DNA of 64,000 bases from Verrucomicrobiia bacterium. GTDB lineage: Bacteria; Verrucomicrobiota; Verrucomicrobiia; Verrucomicrobiales; DEV007. Shown in pieces: positions 26,461 through 34,534 of this stretch. Every line of letters starts with the position of its first letter. Position 1 is the stretch's first letter. The stretch spans positions 1 through 64,000 of the forward strand of contig JAUICH010000005.1 in NCBI GenBank assembly GCA_030427505.1, read 5' to 3'. The notes below the pieces were generated by a model. That model worked only from the letters and a program-made list of their open reading frames with translations. It was not told the DNA's origin and made no database searches. The translations under genes were made by a program, and so were the position numbers.

Positions 26461-26730
26461 ATGGAACACATGTCTTGGATATCCTGGATTGTTTTCGGCC
26501 TTCTGGCCGGAGCGCTTGCGAAGTGGATCATGCCCGGCAAAGATCCGGGCGGCTGCTTCGTGACCATGCTCATCGGCATTGCCGGAGCCGTCGTAGGCGG
26601 TTTTGTCGCCACCAGCATCGGCTGGGGTTCGCTTTCCGGATTCGACATCCGGAGCCTTCTGCTCGCCATCGGCGGATCGTTGATCCTCCTCTGGCTCTAC
26701 CGCCTCATCCTGAAGAAGAAGGAAGGATAG
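26461..26730 (+). CDS. GlsB/YeaQ/YmgE-type small membrane protein
   Basis: An 89-aa protein with three hydrophobic helices: WISWIVFGLLAGALAKWIMPG, GGCFVTMLIGIAGAVVGGFVATSIG and SLLLAIGGSLILLWLYRLILKKKE. The spacing and the GxxAxWIMPGKDPGG turn match the transglycosylase-associated (YeaQ) family, often induced by stress; the molecular role is not established. The frame is open upstream to 26305, but only the ATG at 26461 fits family length. Its stop is built into a hairpin. Confidence 0.85.
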   Translation: MEHMSWISWIVFGLLAGALAKWIMPGKDPGGCFVTMLIGIAGAVVGGFVATSIGWGSLSGFDIRSLLLAIGGSLILLWLYRLILKKKEG

Positions 26731-26759
26731 CCAGCCGGGACTGGCCGGGACGGCTGGCT
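26729..26759. terminator. Hairpin between convergent genes
   Basis: Perfect 9-bp inverted repeat AGCCAGCCG / CGGCTGGCT with a 13-nt loop, starting in the stop codon of the YeaQ-like gene and followed 25 bp later by the end of the convergent response-regulator gene. It lacks a clear T run on either strand, so bidirectional termination is inferred from position. Confidence 0.5.
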
Positions 26760-26784
26760 GACGATGAACACGACCCTCCTACGC

Positions 26785-27627
26785 TTAGTAGGGGGCTCGG
26801 GTGGGTCTTCCGTAGGGAGCCCCTGCTGGCTGTGCCTGATTTTGCTGACGGGGAGGTAGTTTTGACTGCGCCGGAGGCGTGTAGGGCAGGAAACTGTCTT
26901 CTGCGTCATGTCCGCCAGCGCTATCCCACCCCCCGGGGTGGTCATAACCGTAGAGCATGGGCGCTTCCTCCGCCTCTCCGGAATACTCATACTGCTGGCT
27001 GGCGGGATCGATCACTGGAGTGTAACCCGTGTAACTGCCGCGCCCATAGCCGGCGCTGTGTCCGTTCTGGGTCTGCTGCTCCAGGTAGCTGGTCATCGTG
27101 CCAGTGATTTCGCGGAGCTTGTGAGACATTTCGCTGGTTAAGTTCATCAACTCCGAGCGGTAGCGCTCGGCGGTCTGGCGATAGTTTTCCGCCAGCGCTT
27201 CCGCGTCCCGGTTGCGCTGCAACAGATCGTCACAGAAGCGCTTCATCCGCACGCCATTGCCAATGCGCAAGGCCACGTCCTCCACGTCCAGTGGCTTGGT
27301 CAGAAAATCGTTCGCGCCACAGGCAATGCCCCGCAGCCGCGTGTCCCGGTCCTGATAGCCCGTAATCATGATGACGGAAATCGCCGCCAGCGCCCGGTCC
27401 ACCCGCATCAAACGGCACAGCTCAAAACCGTCCCGGCCGGGAATCATGATGTCCAAAAGCACCACGTCTGGCCGGTGTTCCTTGATAATAGGCAGCGCTT
27501 CGCGGCCGTCTCTCGCCATCAACAGCTCATAGCCGTATGGCTCCAAGGCTTGTTTCAAAACACGGCGATTTTGTTCGTCATCTTCAACAACCAACACGCG
27601 GCCCGCTGTCTGGGTGGAATCGTTCAT
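26785..27627 (-). CDS. Response regulator with single receiver domain and low-complexity tail
   Basis: A 280-aa protein. Residues 10-130 form a CheY-like receiver with VVEDD (14-18), phospho-acceptor Asp59 in VVLLDIMIPG, Thr89 in MITG and Lys111 in LTKPLD. A helical region (about 130-190, DLLQRNRDAEALAENYRQTAERYRSEL) follows, then about 90 residues rich in Gly, Tyr, Pro, Gln and Ser. No DNA-binding or enzymatic output domain is visible. It may signal by protein contact through the coiled region. No histidine kinase gene is nearby. Divergent from the SNF2 remnant. Confidence 0.85.
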   Translation of the reverse strand: MNDSTQTAGRVLVVEDDEQNRRVLKQALEPYGYELLMARDGREALPIIKEHRPDVVLLDIMIPGRDGFELCRLMRVDRALAAISVIMITGYQDRDTRLRGIACGANDFLTKPLDVEDVALRIGNGVRMKRFCDDLLQRNRDAEALAENYRQTAERYRSELMNLTSEMSHKLREITGTMTSYLEQQTQNGHSAGYGRGSYTGYTPVIDPASQQYEYSGEAEEAPMLYGYDHPGGWDSAGGHDAEDSFLPYTPPAQSKLPPRQQNQAQPAGAPYGRPTRAPY

Positions 27628-27882
27628 TTATCTTATGGCAGGTAAGAAAAAGCGGCTCCCTGGACGGTTCCTCAAAAATGAGAATCGTCTCAGTATTTAC
27701 TTCACTTCATCGAAATATAAGGACGCCCTGGAAATTAGGCAATGGTAAAGTCAAAGTGTTTTGTGACGTTTTCAAATTTGATAAACTGCTTTGCATTGCC
27801 CGGGCAGGTAGCTACCAAAAACGGTCTATTTTCTGATAGAGCCGCTCCGGCCTTTTCCCTTTGAAAGGAACTCAAACCAGCG

Positions 27883-29329
27883 ATGGCAACGACAAGAACC
27901 CGAAAAACAGCCAATCCCGCCAAGCGGACCCTGAAAGACCACCTGTCTCATTTGAACCTTCGGCAAGCCGAAACGCTGCTTGGACGGGAAGGAAAGTCGC
28001 TGCTGTTGGAAGGCGGAAAGCTGGAAGTGCAATCGCCAGAGGAGGTAGAACTTTCCGCGGACTCTTTTGTTCTCAATCACGCTCTCACGGGCGCAAAGGT
28101 CGAGATTCGCCTCAATGGAGGCCCGGAACGGAAGAATCGAACTGACGTGCAGCGAATGCGCCAGCCAGCCGTGTTTTCACAAGGGAACCACGCTTTCCTA
28201 CATCCTGGAGGAAAAAATGCTCCTCGGACTGGCCGCGCCACCGCCGGAGCGGGTCCCCATCGAAGCGCTCAGCGAAAACGAACTCGTGGCGCAGGCGATC
28301 CGAGAGCGCGAAGAGCGCGCCGCCGCCGAAAAAATGCGGGTGAAAGCACAGGACCCCGCTACTCCGTGGACCGACTACACGGTCACAAGCAAAGCGTCCG
28401 GCAAAACGTACCGCGTGGCTTTGCGCGGATGGCAGCCGGGCCAACTGTATTGTACCTGCCCGGATTTCCGGAAGAACACCCTCGGCTTGTGCAAGCACAC
28501 GCTTCACGTCTGCCGCAAAGTCCAGAGCAAGTTCCCGGCGAAAGTCCGCGAGACGCCCTGGGAGCCGGACCGGTTCGCGGTCTCGCTGACTTATGGGAAG
28601 GACCTAACCGTGAGGCTCGAAGGTCCGGCCCTTTCCAGCAATAGCAAAGCAGCCCAAGTGGCGAAGGCCTTTCTGGGAAAAGAACTGAAGTCGCCTGGGA
28701 AGTTTCGCCAGCTCCTCGAAGCCGTGCGCAAACTGGAAGCGCTGGGCGAAACGGTGACCGTCTATCCGGACGCGGAGGAATTCCTCACCCGCCTTCTGGA
28801 CCGGGAAGGTGTCGTGGAACGCATGGCGGAGATCCGGAAGAACCCGGCGGAGCATCCCCTGCGGGAGTCTCTGCTCGGCGTGCCCTTGTTACCCTATCAG
28901 CTCGACGGCATCGCCTTCGCGGTGGGCGCGGGCCGGGCGATTCTGGCCGACGACATGGGTCTGGGCAAGACCATCCAGGGCGTCGGCGTGGCGGAAATGC
29001 TGTCCCGCGAGGCGGGCATCTCGCGGGTGCTTGTCGTCTGTCCGGCTTCCCTGAAGTCGCAATGGGCATCGGAGATCCGGCGCTTCGCGGGGCATCGCGC
29101 CTGCCAGATCGTCCTCGGGCGCACCAGCGAACGCGTCCGGCAGTACCACGACGGCGCTTTTTTCACCATCTGCAATTATGAGCAGGTCCTGCGCGACCAA
29201 GCCGTGATCGAACCCGTGCCCTGGGATCTCATTATCCTGGACGAAGGCCAGCGAATCGTCACCCTGCCCAATGCCCAAGCTCTCGACCGGCTGGCGGAAG
29301 CCCTGAGCCGGCTGATGCCACGGGGGTAA
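27883..29329 (+). pseudogene. Frameshifted and truncated SWIM/SNF2-type helicase
   Basis: The first part is read from ATG 27883 (TTRTRKTANPAKRTLKDHLS) to about 28110; the homology then moves to the +1 frame (EARNGRIELTCSEC) and continues to 29329. A SWIM-like zinc finger is present (CTCPDFRKNTLGLCKHTLHVC), as are helicase motif I (ADDMGLGKTIQG), Ia (VVCPASLKSQW) and II (LDEGQRI, DEGQ in place of the usual DEGH). Homology stops right after motif II and a stop follows within 25 codons; motifs III-VI are missing. A whole SNF2 protein would be roughly twice as long. This is a decayed gene, unless the first shift is a sequence error. Confidence 0.75.
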
Positions 29330-29402
29330 GGGATTGGGCGGCTCAACTTGCACCCATGCCGGGGATTTCCCTCCCCTGTTGATCCGGCCCATTTCATCGG
29401 TC

Positions 29403-29590
29403 TCACGGGCAAAGGAGGTAAGCCACCAGATCCTTCCGTTCCCGCTCTTTGAGCCTCAGCTTCAGCACCAGGTTGAAGAACTCCACGGCATCCGCCAGCA
29501 TCGGACAGCGGCTGTCGTGCAGGTACGGGGCGGCGAATCCTTGATGCCACGCAGCACGAAGGTCTTGATGGGGCCCTCGGACCGGCCGGG
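29403..29590 (-). pseudogene. C-terminal fragment of a di-haem cytochrome c peroxidase-like gene
   Basis: On the minus strand one frame reads GPIKTFVLRGIKDSPP, then the neighbouring frame reads APYLHDSRCPMLADAVEFFN and LVLKLRLKERERKDLVAYLL. Joined, these match the C-terminal signature of MauG/di-haem peroxidase-like cytochromes (TPxLRxxxxxxPYxHDGRxxTLxxxVEFF...L...E..DLVAFL). A frameshift near 29530 and the absence of the haem-binding part show it is a relic. It abuts the family B element at 29606, which may mark the break. Confidence 0.6.
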
Positions 29591-29605
29591 GTAGGAGCGT
29601 TCCAC

Positions 29606-29700
29606 TAGGCAGTGTGGACAAATTGGGGGCGGCCCGGCGCGAGAGCATTTTTGGGCTGGCAAGGCGCCGTGAACGGCATTGGGCCTACCCCCAATAGAGG
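29606..29700 (-). mobile_element. Partial copy of MITE-like element family B
   Basis: The segment is the reverse complement of positions 736-829, with scattered mismatches, and begins with the same tip (TAGGCAGTGTGGACAAATTG). The other half of the element (equivalent to 611-735) does not follow, so this copy is truncated or rearranged. It lies within a run of broken genes. Confidence 0.6.
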
Positions 29701-30272
29701 CCGTCTCTCCGGCTGAAGTACCGGAGGCACTGTTTCTCCGTGGTGGTTTCCACCATCCAGCGAGCCGATCTCTTCAAGCCGGCTTACGTCGAGGCCCAAG
29801 CCAACTACGCCTCCTTCGTCTACGACAACGGGAAATCCCTGATGAGCCTGCGGAAACTGACCTTGCTGGAAACACTGCGAATTATTAGTTGATCGGAGTC
29901 TTCCCCCCAAGAAGAGGGTAACGAGCAGGAGCCTGTTGAGACGGCCTGGGAAGCCAGTCCATCGGCGAAAACCAAAAAGGCGGCTGACCGTTGCATGCGC
30001 ATGCCAAAATAGGTCCTATTCCCTGTAGCCATTCAAAGACCCATTGGTTTCTCGATCTATTCGAACACCCACTGTGGAAGTCCGCCCGTGAAGTTCGCGA
30101 GCATCGCCGTGCAGGCTGGCGCCGCGCCCGCCCCGAATAAAGCAAAGCCTATCTTGTCCTTTAGTGCTTCATCTTTGCGGAGACCCCTGGGCTTTTCCGG
30201 ACAAGAAAGTGGATCTCTGCTGGCGTTCGGCCCCGGTGACGGTGAATACTTTCCCACCACCGGCACGTCACC
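29701..30272. other. Gap with possible gene fragments
   Basis: No intact gene is supported. On the plus strand about 29736-29892 one frame reads like protein (STIQRADLFKPAYVEAQANY then ASFVYDNGKSLMSLRKLTLL, ending LETLRIIS and a stop) but has no start and no recognised family. The remainder up to the P450 start has no convincing frame. Together with the neighbouring relics it looks like a rearrangement scar. The promoter of the P450 gene should lie in its last 150 bp. Confidence 0.4.
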
Positions 30273-31421
30273 ATGAGCACCCCCAACGACCCTTTTGAAG
30301 AGAAGCGCCGCGAGTCCGGCGTCCTGGAATGCGAATTCCAAGGGGAGAAGCTTCCCATGATCCTGCGCCACGCGGACGTGCAGCGCGCGGCGAAGGACTG
30401 GGAAACGTTCAGCTCGGACGCCCCGTTTCGCGTGCCGATTCCCTCCGAGGAAAAGATGCGCACCATGCGGCAGTTGCCCATCGAGACGAACCCGCCGGAG
30501 CACACGGACTACCGCGCCATCGCCGAACCGTTCTTCAAACGCTCCCGCGACCCGGAAGTGGTGGCGAAAGTGGAAGCCTACATTGACCATCTTCTCGGTG
30601 AGGCCGCGGGGAAGGAAAGCGTCGAGATCGTCAGCGAGTTCGCCGTGCCCTTGCAATGCCACGCCCTTTCCTACCTGTTGAACGTGCCAGAGACCGAAGC
30701 CGAAATGTGGATCGGCTGGGGCATGCATGTGTTCAACAAGGAAGACGCGGATGACGCCCCCATGGACACACGGCTGGAAGACTATCTCCAGGGGCAGTTC
30801 GACCGGGCGGAGAAAGAACCCGGTGACGACTTCTTCACCGCCCTGACCCAGGCCACCTACCAGGGCCGCCCCCTGACCCGCGAGGAAATGATGGGCTTCG
30901 CCAACCTGACCTTTGCCGGGGGCCGCGACACGATCATCCACACCATCTCATCCATCTTTGCTTACCTGGCCAAGAATCCTGAGGCCCTGGCATTCCTGAG
31001 AGAAGACCCCAAGCACCTGCCCAAAGCCACGGAAGAGTTTTTCCGGGTCATCTCCCCCATTACTCACATCGGGCGGGTCTGCCCGGTGACCACGGATGTT
31101 CAAGGCGTGACCGTGCCGCCCCAGGGCCGCGTCTCACTCTGCTGGGCCTCCGCCAATCAGGATGAAACGGTCTTCGAAAACCCGCACGAAGTCCGCCTGG
31201 ACCGCAAGCCGAATCCCCACATCGCCTTCGGCGCCGGCGCCCACTTCTGCCTTGGCGCGGGCCACGCCCGGATGCTCGTCAAAGCCCTACTCCAAAAACT
31301 GTGCGACCGGGTCGAAAGCCTGAACCTGGTGGACGCAAAAGCCCATGTGGAAATGGAAGCGGAGTATCGGCGGGAAGTGGGGTATGACGCCTTGGTTATA
31401 AAGGTGAAAGTAAGAAACTAA
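30273..31421 (+). CDS. Cytochrome P450 (soluble bacterial class)
   Basis: A 382-aa P450. The I-helix oxygen-activation motif is AGGRDT (215-220), the K-helix ExxR is E255-F-F-R258, and the haem loop FGAGAHFCLG places the thiolate ligand at Cys326. Missing membrane anchor and length fit soluble bacterial P450s fed by ferredoxin, but no redox partner gene is adjacent. It hydroxylates or otherwise oxidises an unknown small molecule. It lies about 1.8 kb from the type III polyketide synthase, separated by the KAP/DUF433 insertion, and could serve the same pathway as the P450 domain in the 38908-42918 fusion. Confidence 0.9.
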   Translation: MSTPNDPFEEKRRESGVLECEFQGEKLPMILRHADVQRAAKDWETFSSDAPFRVPIPSEEKMRTMRQLPIETNPPEHTDYRAIAEPFFKRSRDPEVVAKVEAYIDHLLGEAAGKESVEIVSEFAVPLQCHALSYLLNVPETEAEMWIGWGMHVFNKEDADDAPMDTRLEDYLQGQFDRAEKEPGDDFFTALTQATYQGRPLTREEMMGFANLTFAGGRDTIIHTISSIFAYLAKNPEALAFLREDPKHLPKATEEFFRVISPITHIGRVCPVTTDVQGVTVPPQGRVSLCWASANQDETVFENPHEVRLDRKPNPHIAFGAGAHFCLGAGHARMLVKALLQKLCDRVESLNLVDAKAHVEMEAEYRREVGYDALVIKVKVRN

Positions 31422-31442
31422 ACTTACTCGAATAATTGGCCT

Positions 31443-32825
31443 TTATCTTTCATTCGTGAATAAAGCCGTTTCTTCGATGATTTTACAAATACGCACAATT
31501 TGATTTGAAGCAGGCACTCCCCAGCCCCGATTAAACTGCTCCAACGTCCTTCCTACATCTCCCGTAACTGTATCGTCACCCCAAATACCTAACTTTTTAG
31601 ACAGCTCTACGACCATTTTTTCTTCGACACCTACTCCGGTACCGGTAATGTAAAGCGAGAACCACCAATCTCTATCTCTGCCATTAAGGCTCAATTCGTT
31701 TATCAAAAATTCCCCCACCTGAAGGTCCGTCAGATTCCTTTTTGCAATTCCATCGAAAACATTTGGCCTTGCCACCTTGAATGCCGCAAGCATGCACGTC
31801 GCGGCTGCGTAGCACCATCTTAAGTTTCCCCTCGATTCTCTACCGCATTCAGTTGCATGTCCAATTATACGAAAGGTCTCCTGAATCTGCCTAGGATACA
31901 TCCTGAGACCTAACAGAATCTCTTTCAAGTTAGATGATCTGCCGTATTCCTCAAAACCAATCATGCTCACCCGCCCATTTCCATCTATGAAGTGCTTAAT
32001 GTAACTTTCGACCATATTCGAAACAGCACGCTCTTCCAAATCCGGCAATGAAATGCGTCGATGAACAAATCTTCGAAAATACTCGGGGAAATCCATATTT
32101 TCCCCGTATAATGCCTTCACGGCCGATTCCATTTGGCGATTATCAATTGATAAGACAAAGATCAACCCATCGATATCAAATATATGTTTGATCGTTTCCA
32201 AATATCGGACTGCATAGTCAGGTCTACAACGATCAAGTTCATCGATCATGAAAATCACTTTCGGATTTTCCCCCTCGAACATCTCTCGAAGCAATCCTTT
32301 TAGGTCATTCAGAGCAGATGGACGTTTCTCATACGCCATAATTGCGTCCCATTCCTTACCACCCTTGTCTGCCTTTTTCTCCTCCGCAAACTCTCCTGCG
32401 CTTATTACATCGATGCCTGAAAAGTTCGCAATAATCTGATTCAAGAGCCCAGCACCAAACCAGCCGATATCGCTGACTGCTTCTCGAATCTTATCAACAT
32501 CAGGTTTATCAAGTTCACGCAATCTTAGCGCTTCAATTAGAGATGAGACCAGAGCTACTAATGGATCACCGCAGTAATCGCTCTCCCAAGCATTTAAAAT
32601 GATAGGGACCGGAAGCTCTTTATCATCCTTAGCTCTGGACTCCAAATCGTTGTTCCACATTCGAATAGTTGTGGATTTTCCAGAACCAAACGGACCTTCG
32701 AGGCTTGCCACCAATCCTCCATCGACGTATTTGTGGTCAATGAGCAGATAGCGCTCTAACTTTTGCACGAATCCCTTTCTGGAAAGTAGATCGGCTTCAA
32801 AGTCTGTTGGTGAAATTGGAGCCAT
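31443..32825 (-). CDS. KAP-family P-loop NTPase
   Basis: A 460-aa ATPase. Walker A GPFGSGKST lies at 44-52 and Walker B IFMIDELDRC at 191-200, with the KAP-typical RPDYAVRYLETIKHIFDIDGLIFVLSIDN afterwards; FRRFVHRRISLPDL fits the downstream arginine-containing region. A short hydrophobic stretch at about 122-143 takes the place of the usual membrane insertion. KAP NTPases occur in mobile and defence loci; no effector domain is fused here. The DNA is visibly AT-richer than its neighbours, suggesting recent acquisition. It lies 6 bp after a tiny frame that overlaps the DUF433 gene, making an operon likely. Confidence 0.85.
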   Translation of the reverse strand: MAPISPTDFEADLLSRKGFVQKLERYLLIDHKYVDGGLVASLEGPFGSGKSTTIRMWNNDLESRAKDDKELPVPIILNAWESDYCGDPLVALVSSLIEALRLRELDKPDVDKIREAVSDIGWFGAGLLNQIIANFSGIDVISAGEFAEEKKADKGGKEWDAIMAYEKRPSALNDLKGLLREMFEGENPKVIFMIDELDRCRPDYAVRYLETIKHIFDIDGLIFVLSIDNRQMESAVKALYGENMDFPEYFRRFVHRRISLPDLEERAVSNMVESYIKHFIDGNGRVSMIGFEEYGRSSNLKEILLGLRMYPRQIQETFRIIGHATECGRESRGNLRWCYAAATCMLAAFKVARPNVFDGIAKRNLTDLQVGEFLINELSLNGRDRDWWFSLYITGTGVGVEEKMVVELSKKLGIWGDDTVTGDVGRTLEQFNRGWGVPASNQIVRICKIIEETALFTNER

Positions 32826-32831
32826 TCTCTT

Positions 32832-32909
32832 TCAACAACCTATCACTAATTTCAGAAATATTTCGATTGCTAATCTGGCATCAATCGCCTTATCAGTGGC
32901 CGAACTCAT
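32832..32909 (-). CDS. Possible 25-codon frame overlapping the DUF433 stop
   Basis: ATG at 32909 overlaps the DUF433 stop codon as ATGA and opens 25 codons (MSSATDKAIDARLAIEIFLK then LVIGC). It ends 6 bp before the KAP NTPase start. It may be a real leader peptide, or simply translational coupling that carries ribosomes to the KAP gene. No family is recognised. Confidence 0.25.
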   Translation of the reverse strand: MSSATDKAIDARLAIEIFLKLVIGC

Positions 32910-33130
32910 TCCTTTCCGTGCATGGCGCTATTGTTTTGGGCCAAAGCATGTTGGAGACAGACCCGAACGTCACTAGCCTCCAAATCTGGGAAGTCTTCCA
33001 GAATCTCAGTTTCCGTGGCTCCTCCAGCCAGCATATCGAGCACGTCTTTAACCCGGATACGCATACCCCGAATGCAGGGACGCCCCGAACATTGGCCGGG
33101 ATCAAAGGTAATACGATCCAGGTAATTCAT
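32906..33130 (-). CDS. DUF433 protein (antitoxin-like)
   Basis: A 74-aa protein matching DUF433: ITFDPGQCSGRPCIRGMRIRVKDVLDMLAGGATETEILEDFPDLEASDVRVCLQHA is nearly the whole domain in consensus order. DUF433 proteins carry a winged-helix-like fold and usually act as antitoxins to a PIN-like DUF5615 partner encoded just downstream. Here no such partner is present; a KAP NTPase gene follows instead. Autoregulation by the protein is the family expectation and is not visible as a site. The gene lies between the type III PKS gene and the KAP gene, on the same strand as both. Confidence 0.8.
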   Translation of the reverse strand: MNYLDRITFDPGQCSGRPCIRGMRIRVKDVLDMLAGGATETEILEDFPDLEASDVRVCLQHALAQNNSAMHGKE

Positions 33131-33231
33131 AGGCGAAAACTACTGTTCAGAGTCGAACAGCGCAAGTTTCTCACCTATTCGTCCCCGGACAGAAAACCGG
33201 AAAGTCTTGGCGAAAAGAGCTTCTGCGGTTC

Positions 33232-34437
33232 TTACACCCCCGCCGGTTTCACCGCTTCAGATTCCTCTTCGCTCTCGTCCGTCACCTCTTCAGGACTGGC
33301 GAGGGCATCAGGTTTCTCACTGGACTCTGAAACTGACACGCCCAGACGCTGTAGCACGGCGGTTTCCACCGCCAGGCCGGGTCCGAAGGCAACGGCGAAG
33401 GTCTTCCCTCCTGTGGCTGGTTGATTCAACATTTCCTTGAGCACGAAGAGAATCGTCGCGCTGCTCATGTTTCCGTAGTCATTCAGGACCTTGCGGGCGG
33501 CTTCCTGAGAATCGGCGGGCAGGCCCAGGCTATCGACCACCTTGTCCAGGATGGCACGGCCACCGGGGTGAATGGCCCATTCCGTGATGTCTTCCAGGCG
33601 GAGTTCTTCGCGCAGCAACACGTCGCGAAGGATATCGTCCAGGTTGGCGGCGATGACGTCCGGCACGTAGCTGGAAAGCACGATATTGAAGCCGTTATTC
33701 CCGATATCCCAGGCCATCTCCTGTTCTCCGGAAGGAATGAGAGCGGAAGACAGGCCGTCCAGGCGGAAGGCGGGCTTGTCCGCCGCGGGTTCCCGGGTGG
33801 TGACCAGGGTGGCGGCGGCGCCATCCGCGAAAAGGGAGTTCGCCAGCAGGGTGTCCGGCGAATCGTCAATTTGCAGGTGCAGGCTGCACAATTCCAGGCA
33901 GATCACCAGCACCACGGCGGAGGGATCTGCTTCGCAGAACTGCTTGGCCATACGCAGGGCGGGAAAGGCGGCGTAGCAGCCCATGAACCCGATGGTGTAG
34001 CGCTCGACTGACTGGGGCAGGCCCAGTTCCCGGATGACGTAATATTCAGGTCCCGGATTGCAGAAGCCGGTGCAGGACGCAAAGACGATGTGAGTGACGT
34101 CCGACGGCGCGTAGCCCTCCACCTTTTCGAACAGATTCCGGGAAAGTTGAACCGCTAACTTCTTGGCGCTGTGGGAGTAAAGATCATTCCGCTCCTGGGT
34201 GGTCGGCTCGTGAAGCTGGCCCTCTTCATCGACGCGGAAGAGCTTGCCCTCCACCCCTTCCACGAAGTCGTCATAGACCGTGTGGCGGCGTTCGATGCCG
34301 GAACGGCGGTAAATTGCGTGGGCCAGACGCTTCAGCTTGGGGTCTTCGATCAGACCTTTCATGCGCTCCCGCGCGTATTCCTGGGTGTAGGAATATTCGG
34401 GAACGATCGTTTCAATATGTTGCAAATAGGCTGACAT
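33232..34437 (-). CDS. Type III polyketide synthase (chalcone synthase-like)
   Basis: A 401-aa homodimeric ketosynthase. The catalytic triad is complete: Cys154 in FMGCYAAFP, His290 in WAIHPGG and Asn323 in YGNMSSAT. ASCTGFCNPGPEYYVIRELGL and LELCSLHLQ also match the bacterial family. Such enzymes condense an acyl-CoA starter with malonyl-CoA units to give pyrones, resorcinols or phloroglucinols. The last 33 residues (369-401) are an acidic Glu/Ser tail not usual in the family. No ACP or methyltransferase is adjacent. The two fusion enzymes 2-8 kb away could prenylate, oxidise and glycosylate its product. Confidence 0.92.
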   Translation of the reverse strand: MSAYLQHIETIVPEYSYTQEYARERMKGLIEDPKLKRLAHAIYRRSGIERRHTVYDDFVEGVEGKLFRVDEEGQLHEPTTQERNDLYSHSAKKLAVQLSRNLFEKVEGYAPSDVTHIVFASCTGFCNPGPEYYVIRELGLPQSVERYTIGFMGCYAAFPALRMAKQFCEADPSAVVLVICLELCSLHLQIDDSPDTLLANSLFADGAAATLVTTREPAADKPAFRLDGLSSALIPSGEQEMAWDIGNNGFNIVLSSYVPDVIAANLDDILRDVLLREELRLEDITEWAIHPGGRAILDKVVDSLGLPADSQEAARKVLNDYGNMSSATILFVLKEMLNQPATGGKTFAVAFGPGLAVETAVLQRLGVSVSESSEKPDALASPEEVTDESEEESEAVKPAGV

Positions 34438-34534
34438 CCGGTGCCTTTCAATTGGTTACGTTGTTTCTGACGGCTCAGGTCACGCCTCCCTTGCAATCAG
34501 CGGGACGGCTCTCTATATCATTGCTTCCCACCCG

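Noticed and set aside
28067-28140. Programmed frameshift in the SNF2 gene
   Set aside because: No slippery heptamer or downstream structure was seen, and the gene is also truncated at its 3' end, so decay is simpler.
28112-29392. Minus-strand frames opposite the SNF2 remnant
   Set aside because: No motif; helicase motifs on the plus strand explain the coding bias.
30057-30941. Minus-strand frame of 294 codons across the start of the P450 gene
   Set aside because: Overlaps an intact P450 with all motifs; no domain of its own.
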